The notes: generated by a model from the letters alone, not told the origin. Positions 38,622 through 46,840 are shown, numbered from the stretch's first letter. The stretch: 64,000 bases of DNA from Chryseosolibacter sp964493505 (GCA_964493505.1 CAZBNP010000009.1:1-64000); one strand, 5' to 3'. Translations and numbers: made by a program.

Positions 38622-39035
38622 CTAAATCAGGAGTACCTGATGTTCGATGGTGCGATCAAAGGATCGCTGAGGTGGATTATAGTCGCGATAAGGTAGGTCC
38701 GGCAAAGCTTCGGGTACGATCTCGGCTATCAGAATCAATGGCTGATCGGCGTCTGTCGACACGGGAGCAGACAGATCGATAGTACCCTGTACTGCGTTGA
38801 ACGAAGACGCGTCGTGGACCACGGTTTCGTCGTCACAACACGCATCTGCGACCGGCTTGTGGCAGGGAGGTACCGCCACCCGTTCCATCGGGCAGGTATC
38901 AGCTTGTGAAAAGGCTACATCCCAAATATCTCCCATGCAGAAATGCACCCCTACCGTGAAACTGGAGGAGGAAACCAGCACCAAAAGTGCCATCAACAGG
39001 GATGATATCGCTTTACCTATTTTCAAGTACGACAA
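38622..39035 (-). CDS. HYC_CC_PP-type small exported protein
   Basis: 137-residue protein with a hydrophobic N-terminal segment (ISSLLMALLVLVSSSSFTVGV) that is a signal peptide or anchor. It has HFC just after it, then Cys pairs (TCPMERV, PCHKP, ACCDDE) and a C-terminal YNPPQRS. This spacing matches the Bacteroidota HYC_CC_PP family (His-x-Cys, Cys-Cys, Pro-Pro), whose members often sit next to metal efflux genes. It heads the operon, 128 bp upstream of the pump. Cysteine-based metal sensing or binding in the periplasm is plausible but unproven. Confidence 0.75.
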   Translation of the reverse strand: MSYLKIGKAISSLLMALLVLVSSSSFTVGVHFCMGDIWDVAFSQADTCPMERVAVPPCHKPVADACCDDETVVHDASSFNAVQGTIDLSAPVSTDADQPLILIAEIVPEALPDLPYRDYNPPQRSFDRTIEHQVLLI

Positions 39036-39123
39036 AGGTAGTGAATTGGCGTTGTAATGACTTGCATTTTACCGCCAATTTACACATAACGATGAAAGGC
39101 TGGAATGTGTTCCAACCTCATTT

Positions 39124-40053
39124 TCAAGCGTTTTCATCCTCTTTCGGTTTCCTGAGGGCCACGGAAACCCCCATGGAGACCGTAAGGACGGCCGCAATGA
39201 CAATGAGGGAAACCTCTACCGGCACCTTGATGACATCGGCCAGGCACATTTTGACCCCAACGAAGACAAGAATCGCCGCGAGGCCGTATTTCAGGTACTG
39301 AAAATATTGCTCTATCGCGGCAACCGCAAAATAGAGGGAGCGCAAGCCCAGTATGGCAAAGACGTTGGACGTGTAAACGATAAATGGATCGTTGGAGATC
39401 GCGAGGATCGCGGGGATGGAATCGACAGCGAAAATCAGGTCGGTTCCCTCAATAAGGACTACGACGAGAAACAGCGGAGTGGCCCAGGTCTTGTGATCGC
39501 GCTTCACGAAAAAATGGTCCTCTTCGAAATCAGGCGTTACAGGAAATATCTTCCGGGCAAGCTTCACCAGCGGATTCTTTTCCGGGTGTACCTCAGGGTC
39601 GCCATTGATGGCCATACGAATACCGGTAACGATCAGGAACCCGCCAAAGATGTAGATGAGCCAATGGAATTTGTGAATCAGCTCGATGCCGGCAAAAATA
39701 AAGACTACACGCATTACGAGCGCCCCCAGGATACCCCAGAACAGAACCTTGTGCTGATAGGCCCTCGGTACCTGGAAGTAGGAAAAGATCATGATCATCA
39801 CAAAAATATTGTCGACGCTCAATGACTTTTCGATCAGATAGGCCGTGAAAAACTCGAGAGCCTTTTCGTGCCCCATGAATTTGTACACGAACAGGTTGAA
39901 TGCCATCGCCAGTGTTATCCAGACTGCCGTCCAGGTCAGAGCCTCTTTTACTCTTACTACGTGGGCGTTTCTGTGAAAAACACCAAGGTCGAGGGCCAGC
40001 ATGCCAAGCACAAACAAGTTGAAGCCGCCCCAAAGAATCGCTGATTCGCTCAT
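39124..40053 (-). CDS. TerC/Alx family integral membrane protein
   Basis: Inner-membrane protein of the TerC family (309 residues, Alx-like length), with about eight hydrophobic segments. The family metal-site residues are in segments such as IEKSLSVDNIFVM and VVLIEGTDLIFAVDSIPAI, where acidic side chains lie inside helices. Members are linked to manganese export, pH or tellurite response. It stands alone between the metal-efflux operon and a divergent lipoprotein gene. No regulatory riboswitch was seen in the 124 bp upstream of its start. Confidence 0.92.
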   Translation of the reverse strand: MSESAILWGGFNLFVLGMLALDLGVFHRNAHVVRVKEALTWTAVWITLAMAFNLFVYKFMGHEKALEFFTAYLIEKSLSVDNIFVMIMIFSYFQVPRAYQHKVLFWGILGALVMRVVFIFAGIELIHKFHWLIYIFGGFLIVTGIRMAINGDPEVHPEKNPLVKLARKIFPVTPDFEEDHFFVKRDHKTWATPLFLVVVLIEGTDLIFAVDSIPAILAISNDPFIVYTSNVFAILGLRSLYFAVAAIEQYFQYLKYGLAAILVFVGVKMCLADVIKVPVEVSLIVIAAVLTVSMGVSVALRKPKEDENA

Positions 40054-40282
40054 TTAAAGATTTAGACCGCTAAAGATACGCTGTGAGGCATTGTGTTTCG
40101 GTGAACAGCCTTAAGAATTTTGATTTATATTCATGAGGATTGTCTGACCCTAGTGGCGGGTAGTCAGTGGCCGGTCGTTGTCGTTGGTGTATGGTGCGAA
40201 AAATTGCGATCGTAAGAAGCACTTTTTCATGCCGATTATCGGTAAAATCTTCGTTGATTTGGGGAATTCAAACACATATTCG

Positions 40283-41242
40283 ATGAAATCAAGACAAAGA
40301 CAGCAAAACCGGCATGCCGCGTTGTATCATCTTCCGGCTTATTTAATAGTGTTTTCTCTTTTAGGCTGCGGCGCGGGAGAGTCGCGGCTACAATCAGAAA
40401 CAACGGGGGAGGGGGTAGCTATTACAGAGGACGGTTCGCAGATTTTGTTTTATCAGGTGAAGCCGAAGTCGCTTGACGGACTGTTTGAACGGGCGGGCTA
40501 TGTGCACCCATTGTATAGCCTGGATGGAACGGTGATTACGGAAGACTTCCCCGAAGACCATCCTCATCATCACGGAATCTTTTCGGCGTGGCATCAAATC
40601 CTTCTCAATGACTCGATGATTGCCGACGGATGGACTAGCGAGAATATCTCGTGGGAAGTCACCGAGACCAAAACGGAACGGGTGGAAAAGGGCATCGTGC
40701 TTGACAGCGAAGTCCTCTGGAAAACGCCGGATGGGGGCACTTCCAAGCCCATTGTCAGTGAACACATCACTATTACCGTACACGAATCGACCGGGCAGCG
40801 GCGAGTCATCGACTATGATTTCAGCCTGACGGCACTGGTTGACCACGTGCGGATCGGAGGATCGGCCGACAACAAGGGATACGGCGGATTCTCATTGCGT
40901 CTCAAACTTCCCGAGAACATCAACTTCGCCGCCCGCGACGGCGACGTTGAGCCACAGATAGAACAACTCGCGGTGGGTCCGTGGATGAACATGACAGGAT
41001 CGTTTGATGGTACAGCCGAAAAAAGTGGAGTGCTTGTGTTCTCCCACCCGTCAAACCCGGGTCACCCTCAACCCTGGATACTCCGCAAACAAAAAAGCAT
41101 GCAGAATGCCGCGTTCCCGGGAAAAACACCTGTCGATATAGGGAAAGATGGATTGCACTTCCGATACCGTGTCGTCCTTCATCGCGATGCACCGGGACGC
41201 GATGCTATTGAGGCAACGTATGAGGAATATGCGAAAGACTAA
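40283..41242 (+). CDS. DUF6807 (PmoA-like) lipoprotein
   Basis: Start at the ATG 40283, giving a signal that ends in SLLGC, so a predicted lipoprotein. The body carries the family hallmarks: QVKPKSLDGLFERAGYVHPLYS, DFPEDHPHHHGIFSAWH (His cluster) and GYGGFSLRLKLPE; it closes with FRYRVVLHRD. This family was once named for methane oxygenase subunit A but has no such function shown; it is common in Bacteroidota glycan and sugar-metabolism clusters. The His-rich loop suggests a metal or sugar site. No other catabolic gene is adjacent. The DeoR regulator follows by 109 bp and may control it. Confidence 0.8.
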   Translation: MKSRQRQQNRHAALYHLPAYLIVFSLLGCGAGESRLQSETTGEGVAITEDGSQILFYQVKPKSLDGLFERAGYVHPLYSLDGTVITEDFPEDHPHHHGIFSAWHQILLNDSMIADGWTSENISWEVTETKTERVEKGIVLDSEVLWKTPDGGTSKPIVSEHITITVHESTGQRRVIDYDFSLTALVDHVRIGGSADNKGYGGFSLRLKLPENINFAARDGDVEPQIEQLAVGPWMNMTGSFDGTAEKSGVLVFSHPSNPGHPQPWILRKQKSMQNAAFPGKTPVDIGKDGLHFRYRVVLHRDAPGRDAIEATYEEYAKD

Positions 41243-41281
41243 GGCAGGATCCTACGTTGGCCGGGTAGATGGAAACAGAGG

Positions 41282-41314
41282 TTGCGTTACCGAAAGGGAT
41301 TTTCGGTATATTTG
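41282..41314 (+). promoter_or_regulatory. Promoter with perfect inverted repeat, deoR-type gene
   Basis: TATATTTG at 41307-41314 fits the TAnnTTTG -7 box; a TTG at 41282-41284 is a possible -33 box at a 22-base spacer, slightly long. Between and touching the -7 box lies ACCGAAA (41289-41295), five bases, then TTTCGGT (41301-41307), a perfect 7-bp inverted repeat. It is well placed to be the regulator's own operator. Confidence 0.5.
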
Positions 41315-41351
41315 AAAAAAACAACGAACCTTTACAGATCGCTACTATAAT

Positions 41352-42140
41352 ATGACGGAGCGTAAGGAAACAAAATCTACAGTCAGCAGGAGGATGGAAA
41401 TCCTGAATCAGCTGGAAAAGAACGGACAGGTGAGTGTGAATAACCTCAGCGCCACACTGGGGGTCAGTTCGGTTACTATCCGAAATGATCTTGAACAACT
41501 GGAGCGGAAAAACATGTTGCTGCGGGCGCGGGGAGGTGCCATGAAGATTTCGCAAAGCCACGTTGGGCTCGATTATCCTCTGTCCGATAAACAGAAAAAG
41601 CATCTGCTGGAAAAGAAGGAGATAGGAAAGAAGGCGGCGATGTTGATTGAAGAGGGAAATACAATTGTTCTCGATTCGGGATCTACGACATTTGAGGTCG
41701 CAAAGAACCTGAGCAAGTTTGAGGAGCTCACGGTGATCACAAATGCGATCAATGTGGCGAACCTGCTGGCTGAATTTAAGAATATCAACGTCATTGTACC
41801 GGGCGGTGCACTGCGGAAGAACTCCCTTTCACTGGTTGGTATCCTCGCCGAAAAAGGTTTCAAGAACTACTTCTGTGACCAGTTGTTTCTGGGTGTCGAT
41901 GGCTTTGATACAACCTACGGAATCTCAACACCGAATATAGAGGAGGCATACCTCAACCAGATCATGATCGAAATGTCGAAAAAAGTCATTGTGGTTGCCG
42001 ACTCAAGCAAATTTAATCACCGCGGATTCGCCTTCATAGCGCCGGTAAGCAGGATCCATACGCTGATTACAGACGCGGGTATCCCGGCGGATGAGCGCAT
42101 CAAACTCGAAGGCCTCGGCATCGAAGTAATTATCGCCTGA
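41352..42140 (+). CDS. DeoR/GlpR family transcriptional regulator
   Basis: 262-residue sugar-responsive regulator. The N-terminal winged helix (about 15-65) has RMEILNQLEKNGQVSVNNLSA / VSSVTIRNDLEQLERKN and the DeoR ARGGAM signature. The C-terminal sugar-phosphate-isomerase-like effector domain has TIVLDSGSTTFEVA, VITNAINVANLLAE, VPGGALRKNSLSLVG and ITDAGIPADE. The effector is normally a sugar phosphate; which one cannot be told. A perfect inverted repeat in its promoter suggests autoregulation. Confidence 0.93.
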   Translation: MTERKETKSTVSRRMEILNQLEKNGQVSVNNLSATLGVSSVTIRNDLEQLERKNMLLRARGGAMKISQSHVGLDYPLSDKQKKHLLEKKEIGKKAAMLIEEGNTIVLDSGSTTFEVAKNLSKFEELTVITNAINVANLLAEFKNINVIVPGGALRKNSLSLVGILAEKGFKNYFCDQLFLGVDGFDTTYGISTPNIEEAYLNQIMIEMSKKVIVVADSSKFNHRGFAFIAPVSRIHTLITDAGIPADERIKLEGLGIEVIIA

Positions 42141-42156
42141 TTGGCCTCCCGTACCG

Positions 42157-42987
42157 TCAGGTCGCATACGTCCAGATAGGTTTGTCTACATGGTTGACGA
42201 TGTCCTCAGCGAGACTACCGTTGAGGAAATGTGCGAGGCCTTTGCGTCCATGTGTTCGCATAGCAATGAGGTCACCCTTTATACGCTTCGTAAACTGAAT
42301 GATTCCCGCTTCTTCGAATGGGTAGTTGTAGATATTCAAAGTATAATTCCGGAAACCGAACTTCCTGACGAATTGCTCGAGTCGTTCCTGCGTGATGTTG
42401 TCGGCGGTGAAGTTTGTGGGAGTGTTGACGTAGAGTATGTGAATCTTCGCCCGGAAGAAAGCCTGCAACTCTTTGACCCTGGCGATGAGTTTTGTCTGGT
42501 TCTCTGTTTCCAGTGTATTGGGAAAGACGATATTCTTTATCGGGCTTTTGACGTAAGCCTTCACCACCAGCACAGGCACGGGAGAGTTTCTTACGATCTT
42601 TTCGGAATTGGAACCGATCAGATATTCCCGTATTCCGGAAACACCATGTGTGCCCATGGCCACCAGATCTATCTTCCGTTTCTTTATTTTATCCCCAATT
42701 ACGAGTAGTGGTTTACCGAACGCTACTTCTGCCTTTACCCTGACACCCGCGGTGTTGTACTTGGCAATCAGCCTGTCAAACCGGGCCGTGGTAGTGCTGG
42801 TCATGTCGCGAAGGAAGTCTTTATCGAAACCTGTTACCGGCATAACAATCGGATCGTGAATTACCGGTAGCTCGATAACATGGATGAGGAACACGGTGCC
42901 TTTCGACTTCCGCGCGAGATCAAGTGCGAGACGGAATGCATTGACCGCGGGTTTTGAGAAATCACAAGGCACAAGGATATTTTTCAT
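42157..42987 (-). CDS. Tandem universal stress protein (UspA fold x2)
   Basis: 276 residues made of two Usp domains. The first (about 1-145) begins NILVPCDFSKPAVNAFRLAL and has the ATP-binding pattern GTHGVSGIREYLIGSNSEKI. The second (about 150-276) has the weaker RTHGRKGLAHFLNGSLAEDI. Both likely bind nucleotide, with the second less conserved. Function in stress survival is family knowledge only. Upstream, 43006-43013 read on the minus strand is TACGTTTG, a possible -7 box. The gene converges with the DeoR gene, leaving 16 bp between stops. Confidence 0.92.
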   Translation of the reverse strand: MKNILVPCDFSKPAVNAFRLALDLARKSKGTVFLIHVIELPVIHDPIVMPVTGFDKDFLRDMTSTTTARFDRLIAKYNTAGVRVKAEVAFGKPLLVIGDKIKKRKIDLVAMGTHGVSGIREYLIGSNSEKIVRNSPVPVLVVKAYVKSPIKNIVFPNTLETENQTKLIARVKELQAFFRAKIHILYVNTPTNFTADNITQERLEQFVRKFGFRNYTLNIYNYPFEEAGIIQFTKRIKGDLIAMRTHGRKGLAHFLNGSLAEDIVNHVDKPIWTYAT

Positions 42988-43097
42988 TACTGGCTGGTTT
43001 TATGTCAAACGTAGTTCATCATAATAAGACTTTCTTTGATGAATATCAAAAAGGAAGCTGATTTTTGTCAGGATGCATTCAGCGTTTTCCGGCTCTG

Positions 43098-43128
43098 TTT
43101 GATCGTTGTCACCGGAATAGTATCTTTA
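43098..43128 (+). promoter_or_regulatory. Promoter of NodB-type deacetylase gene
   Basis: TTTG at 43098-43101, a 19-base spacer, and TATCTTTA at 43121-43128, one mismatch from TAnnTTTG. It lies 31 bases before the ATG. Confidence 0.45.
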
Positions 43129-43159
43129 AATGACAATCATTGTGAATAGATAGTCTGTT

Positions 43160-43936
43160 ATGGCTTCGATGCTTCGGTACCTTATCGTGCAGATCGCTAT
43201 GCTGGCGATACCCTCCCTGGCGGTGGCGCAGGTAGTAACTGATTCACACGGTGCAATCATCCGCGGCGATATCAGCGAGAAAAGAATTGCACTGGTGTTT
43301 ACCGGCGATACGTTTGCCGATGGCGGTCCCGTTATCCGGAAAACGCTGAAGGAACACGAAATAACCGCGGCCTTTTTTCTGACGGGAAGTTTTTATTCGA
43401 ACAAAGCTTTCGCGACACTGATCGCGGGGCTGAAAAACGATGGGCATTATCTCGGCGCGCACTCCGATGAGCATCTGTTGTATGCCGACTGGACAAAACG
43501 CGATAGCCTGCTTGTTGAGGAGCTGCAGTTTAAGAACGACCTGCGGGCAAATTACCGGCGCATGCGCATGCACGGGATTCACAAAGCTGATGCGCCGTAC
43601 TTTCTGCCGCCGTATGAGTGGTATAACGCCACGATCTCGGAATGGACACGGGATATGGGATTGAAGCTGATCAATTTCACGCCCGGCACACGTTCGCACG
43701 CCGATTACACATACCCTGAAATGGGCAATCGATATGTCTCTTCTGACGCGATATACCGTTCAATCACCGACTTCGAGAAGACCAGCGAACACGGGCTGAA
43801 TGGCTTCATCCTGCTGGTGCATATCGGTACGGATCCGCGTCGAACCGATAAATTTTACAATCGGCTGGGAGCGTTGCTGACGGAACTTACCTCGCGCGGC
43901 TACCGGTTTGTTTCGCTGGCGGAGCAGATCCGCTAG
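43160..43936 (+). CDS. Polysaccharide deacetylase (NodB fold) family protein, altered motif 1
   Basis: Exported protein (signal peptide to about AVAQ, residue 24) with a NodB/CE4-type barrel. Motif 1, usually TFDDG, reads FTGDTFADGG: the catalytic-base Asp position is Gly while the metal Asp remains. Motif 2 is HSDEH, matching HSxxH. A proline-rich PYFLPPYEWYN takes the place of motif 3, and ILLVHIGTDPRRTD of motif 5. It should bind a divalent metal, but deacetylation by the standard mechanism is doubtful. Relatives with FTGxxFxDG exist in Bacteroidota as I recall, so this may be a subfamily trait, not decay. Confidence 0.8.
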   Translation: MASMLRYLIVQIAMLAIPSLAVAQVVTDSHGAIIRGDISEKRIALVFTGDTFADGGPVIRKTLKEHEITAAFFLTGSFYSNKAFATLIAGLKNDGHYLGAHSDEHLLYADWTKRDSLLVEELQFKNDLRANYRRMRMHGIHKADAPYFLPPYEWYNATISEWTRDMGLKLINFTPGTRSHADYTYPEMGNRYVSSDAIYRSITDFEKTSEHGLNGFILLVHIGTDPRRTDKFYNRLGALLTELTSRGYRFVSLAEQIR

Positions 43937-43940
43937 TGGG

Positions 43941-44171
43941 TTAGTCGCGGCGATCGTCTGCGGCGTCGGTGGATGTGGTCGTATCGGGTTTTGAAGGGCT
44001 GTCAGCGTCTTTTTCTACCTCTTTGACGCCATCCTTGAATTCACGCACACCTTTTCCAAGGCCCTTCATAAATTCGGGGATCTTCTTAGCGCCGAAGAAG
44101 ACGAGGATCACGAGACCAATCACCAGCAGCTCCTGCATACCGAGGCCCATTATCAATAAAACAGCATTCAT
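43941..44171 (-). CDS. tatA: Sec-independent translocase subunit TatA
   Basis: 76-residue protein with one N-terminal helix (QELLVIGLVILVFFGAKKIPEF), the FG hinge, an amphipathic helix (MKGLGKGVREFKDGVKEVEK) and a short acidic tail rich in Asp, Ser and Thr. This is the TatA/E layout, with the usual Bacteroidota extension ahead of QELL. No tatC or tatB is near. Tat substrates in this window could include the Gfo/Idh/MocA protein at 50429. It converges with the deacetylase gene (4 bp). Confidence 0.93.
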   Translation of the reverse strand: MNAVLLIMGLGMQELLVIGLVILVFFGAKKIPEFMKGLGKGVREFKDGVKEVEKDADSPSKPDTTTSTDAADDRRD

Positions 44172-44252
44172 AGTCTTTGGTTTTAATCAACGTCCCGCAT
44201 TGCAGCACTCCAGGGGCAATATGCTCCATCGGCGCTCTGGCCACGGACTCAC

Positions 44253-45188
44253 CTACAAACCTACAACTTTTGAGTTACTTATTTTGTCTTTCAGGAAAGC
44301 AATAAAACTGGCGGGTCCTATGATGACTATCTCGTCTATCAGGCCAAGCGTAAATCGCGCGACACCATCGAAATTGGCTACCGGCGCCTGAAACAGGTAG
44401 TGATCCTCTTCTTTCGAAAGGAACGGTTGTGCGAGAGGGAATTCCTCGCGCAGCAGCAGGTAGGCCCGCATACTCAGTTCGAGGGTGACTACTATACTGG
44501 CATCGCCAGTGAATCCGAAAATGTCGGTTTGATTTTTCTCATGCAGGGCTTCAAACGCGAATGGTTTATCAAATGGGATCACCTCTCCGATGCGGTCGAG
44601 CTTGAACTGCTTACAGATTTTGTCGGACGTATCCAGCGCCATGATCGACTGATAATTGTCGCCAAAGTGAACCGGTTCTACCAGTCGGTCGCGAATTTCG
44701 TTGCTGTTGGCCGAGTGATAGTTCTTCAATACCACCTGTTGCTTGTTCCGAATTGCTTCCGCAAGTTGCTCGACAAATTTTCCCAGCCGGGCCTTGAGAA
44801 ACAGCCGGGGCATGCTGTCTATTTCTGAATTCAGCGACAACTTCTTCAGCAGCAGGTTTCTCAGCGGATTGTCTACGGAGCCGGACTGGATCATCTTCTT
44901 GATCAGGCGGGTTTCTTCGACAGAAAACTGTGCCTGCGAAGGGTCGTCGTCTGATGTGATAATGAAATAGCGGTTGTTAAAGTCTTTTTCTATCAGGAAA
45001 TCCACGTCCTCCAGGAGGTGGATATAGCGATAGATCGTTCTTTCACTGGTGTCGAACCGTTCAGCCAGCTGCCGGATTGTCCAGTGGCCACCTTTTAATA
45101 CGCCGATGATCTGGAAGAGCCTCAACAGTTTGGCTTGCGGGATGATGGACTCGGATTTTTGTTTTCGGGATGCTCTTTTTGCACTCAT
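44253..45188 (-). CDS. HTH/WYL-domain transcriptional regulator
   Basis: Start at the ATG 45188; the longer frame runs into the divergent gene. About residues 20-75 form a helix-turn-helix (LLRLFQIIGVLKGGHWTIRQLAE, TSERTIYRYIHLLEDV). The rest is a WYL-type ligand-binding region: VEETRLIKKMIQSG, VEPVHFGDNYQSIMALD, VCKQFKLDRIGEV-like KQFKLDRIGEV, and a C-terminal domain. The ligand is unknown. It is divergent from the glutamyl-tRNA-reductase-like gene with 139 bp between the starts, so it might control it; otherwise no target is evident. Confidence 0.85.
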   Translation of the reverse strand: MSAKRASRKQKSESIIPQAKLLRLFQIIGVLKGGHWTIRQLAERFDTSERTIYRYIHLLEDVDFLIEKDFNNRYFIITSDDDPSQAQFSVEETRLIKKMIQSGSVDNPLRNLLLKKLSLNSEIDSMPRLFLKARLGKFVEQLAEAIRNKQQVVLKNYHSANSNEIRDRLVEPVHFGDNYQSIMALDTSDKICKQFKLDRIGEVIPFDKPFAFEALHEKNQTDIFGFTGDASIVVTLELSMRAYLLLREEFPLAQPFLSKEEDHYLFQAPVANFDGVARFTLGLIDEIVIIGPASFIAFLKDKISNSKVVGL

Positions 45189-45327
45189 TGTCAGGGTAAA
45201 ATAGTCAAAAATAACAATTTGCGCTTTGTTACTTTCCCGATCCCAATAGGATATAACACCGACCAGTCTGGTGTATGCCACCTGGTGTTGTTGAGATGAC
45301 TTCCAAATTATTGTGTAAAGACGTTTT

Positions 45328-46563
45328 ATGACGGGCAAGATCTTCGCGGCTGAGATCAACTTTCAGGATACTCCGCTGCCGATCCGGGGGAAATTCACAG
45401 ACTCGGAAAAGGATATAACACGTTTGCTTGAGACCTTCCGGCGGCGGGTGAAAGAGGTATTTATTTTCGCCAACAAACAGCGGCTCACGGTGTATATCGC
45501 GCATGAGGATATGAGACCACTCGTCGATTTTTTTCACCGCGAGCACGACCTGAACGGATTTATTCAGTTCTACTACAACACGGCGGAGTCGATGACACAC
45601 ATCATGGCGACTGCCAGCGGATTGTTGTCGCCTCTTAAGGGCGAGGCACAGGTACTGTCGGATATGGCGAAGTGTTTTGACCGGGCATGCGCGTCCGGAT
45701 GCATTGGAATGACACTGGATGACGCCGTCAGAAAAGCAATCGCTACGGGCAAACGTGTCAGGACGGAAACGGGTATCGATCAGTACTGCGCATCGATCGC
45801 TGAGACAGGAATTGAGTTGCTCTTCAACCGGCTCCAGGATATACATCAATTGAATTTCGTTGTCGTCGGGACCGGCGAAACCGCCAGGGTCGCCCTCGCC
45901 GCGCTCACGGGAGAAGGTATTTCCAATATCGTGCTCACCGGGCAGGATGCGGAAGCCGTATGTAGACTGGCGGGGCGGTATGGTGTCGAGAGCATAGATT
46001 TCAGCGCGTTGCCCGAGTGCTTTGCGGAGGCTGACGTGGTTATCGGAGCGGCTTACGGCGAACTCGAAATACAGTTATTGCCCGCGCTGAAAGATGCCGG
46101 TTTGCGCGAGCGGACGGACCGGATTATTCTGGATCTCGGTATCCCTTCGAACTTCAGTCCCGATACCGTAGAGATGCTGGCCGATGAGATCTACAACCTT
46201 GATGACCTACGACACCTGCACCCCTCGCCACTCGAAATCTTCGGCGGTGTCGAAGCAGCATGGCAAATGGTGCTCAGAGCCGCAGGGGAATTTTCGTTCC
46301 TGACGCAGTTGCTACGGCAGTCGCCGGTGCTGAATGGCTATCTCGCGCGGCAGTTTGCGGCGAAAAACGAGGCGGGAAAGATCAGGACAAAGACAAAGAG
46401 GAGTTTTCGCGCCATGTTCTTCAGGAGGAACGAGCACGAGCCGGGGCTTTTTAGTAAAAAGCGCAATCAGGCACCAGACAACCACCTGCCCGTGAATGCC
46501 GCGGAGGTGGTCAGAAATGTGTGGGAAATTAAGCGGTTCCGGTACTGGATCAGCGAAAATTAA
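45328..46563 (+). CDS. Glutamyl-tRNA reductase-like protein lacking catalytic Cys
   Basis: 411-residue homologue of GluTR (HemA). Conserved parts: HIMATASGLLSPLKGEAQV, KAIATGKRVRTETGI, the nucleotide-binding VVGTGETARVAL, ILDLGIPSNFSPD and YNLDDLRHL with a dimerisation tail. The catalytic STCNR motif that supplies the active-site Cys is replaced by FANKQR near residue 48, aligning Lys with the Cys. So thioester formation with Glu-tRNA looks impossible. The gene precedes the sulfite reductase/siroheme genes on the same strand. A regulatory or scaffold role in tetrapyrrole synthesis, or another NAD(P)-dependent reaction, is possible. A true hemA should exist elsewhere. Confidence 0.82.
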   Translation: MTGKIFAAEINFQDTPLPIRGKFTDSEKDITRLLETFRRRVKEVFIFANKQRLTVYIAHEDMRPLVDFFHREHDLNGFIQFYYNTAESMTHIMATASGLLSPLKGEAQVLSDMAKCFDRACASGCIGMTLDDAVRKAIATGKRVRTETGIDQYCASIAETGIELLFNRLQDIHQLNFVVVGTGETARVALAALTGEGISNIVLTGQDAEAVCRLAGRYGVESIDFSALPECFAEADVVIGAAYGELEIQLLPALKDAGLRERTDRIILDLGIPSNFSPDTVEMLADEIYNLDDLRHLHPSPLEIFGGVEAAWQMVLRAAGEFSFLTQLLRQSPVLNGYLARQFAAKNEAGKIRTKTKRSFRAMFFRRNEHEPGLFSKKRNQAPDNHLPVNAAEVVRNVWEIKRFRYWISEN

Positions 46564-46609
46564 CACGGCTGCTTGAAGGTGCAATACCCGCGGCTGGCTT
46601 GGCTACAAC

Positions 46610-46626
46610 GTTTGTATTGTACAAAC
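46610..46626. promoter_or_regulatory. Perfect 7-bp inverted repeat GTTTGTA-ttg-TACAAAC
   Basis: GTTTGTA, three bases, TACAAAC: a fully symmetric 17-bp site in the spacer between the GluTR-like gene and the sulfite reductase leader, about 46 bases upstream of the candidate -33 box. There is no T-run, so an operator is likelier than a terminator. Confidence 0.4.
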
Positions 46627-46671
46627 ACCTGTTCGTGAGGGTTGTTAATCTTTCGAAATGCCGCGGAAGCG

Positions 46672-46703
46672 TTTGAATTTGACTAAAAAATGCCATAAAT
46701 TTC
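46672..46703 (+). promoter_or_regulatory. Promoter of the sulfite reductase leader
   Basis: TTTG at 46672-46675, a 20-base spacer, and TAAATTTC at 46696-46703, one mismatch from TAnnTTTG. A start near 46710 would put about 29 bases of leader ahead of the ATG of the leader ORF. Confidence 0.45.
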
Positions 46704-46738
46704 GAAGCGGAAACATCAATTGAAACTACTGTCCCGGT

Positions 46739-46816
46739 ATGAACTTAGTGCAAATAGAATTTCCATGTTGTGGCTGTAAGCATATCATTGTTCGTGCAGG
46801 AGCGTCGGATATTTAG
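46739..46816 (+). CDS. 25-residue Cys-rich leader peptide (attenuator)
   Basis: ATG at 46739, TAG at 46814-46816. The peptide has FPCCGCKH at residues 8-15: Cys codons at 46766, 46769 and 46775, i.e. three Cys in four codons, all TGT. No protein function is expected. The ORF lies between a promoter and an intrinsic terminator in front of an assimilatory sulfite reductase gene, whose pathway makes cysteine. A ribosome stalled for Cys-tRNA would leave TGCAGGA (46795-46801) free, 17 bases beyond the last Cys codon. Confidence 0.72.
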   Translation: MNLVQIEFPCCGCKHIIVRAGASDI

Positions 46817-46840
46817 TCTGATAAAAAAAGAAATAGTCTG

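Noticed and set aside
45189..45359. Extension of the WYL regulator frame beyond 45188
   Set aside because: Would overlap the divergent GluTR-like start and its promoter region and contains no family sequence.
46541..46626. Terminator for the GluTR-like gene
   Set aside because: The only symmetric element there (46610-46626) has no T-run. The first real terminator downstream is that of the attenuator.
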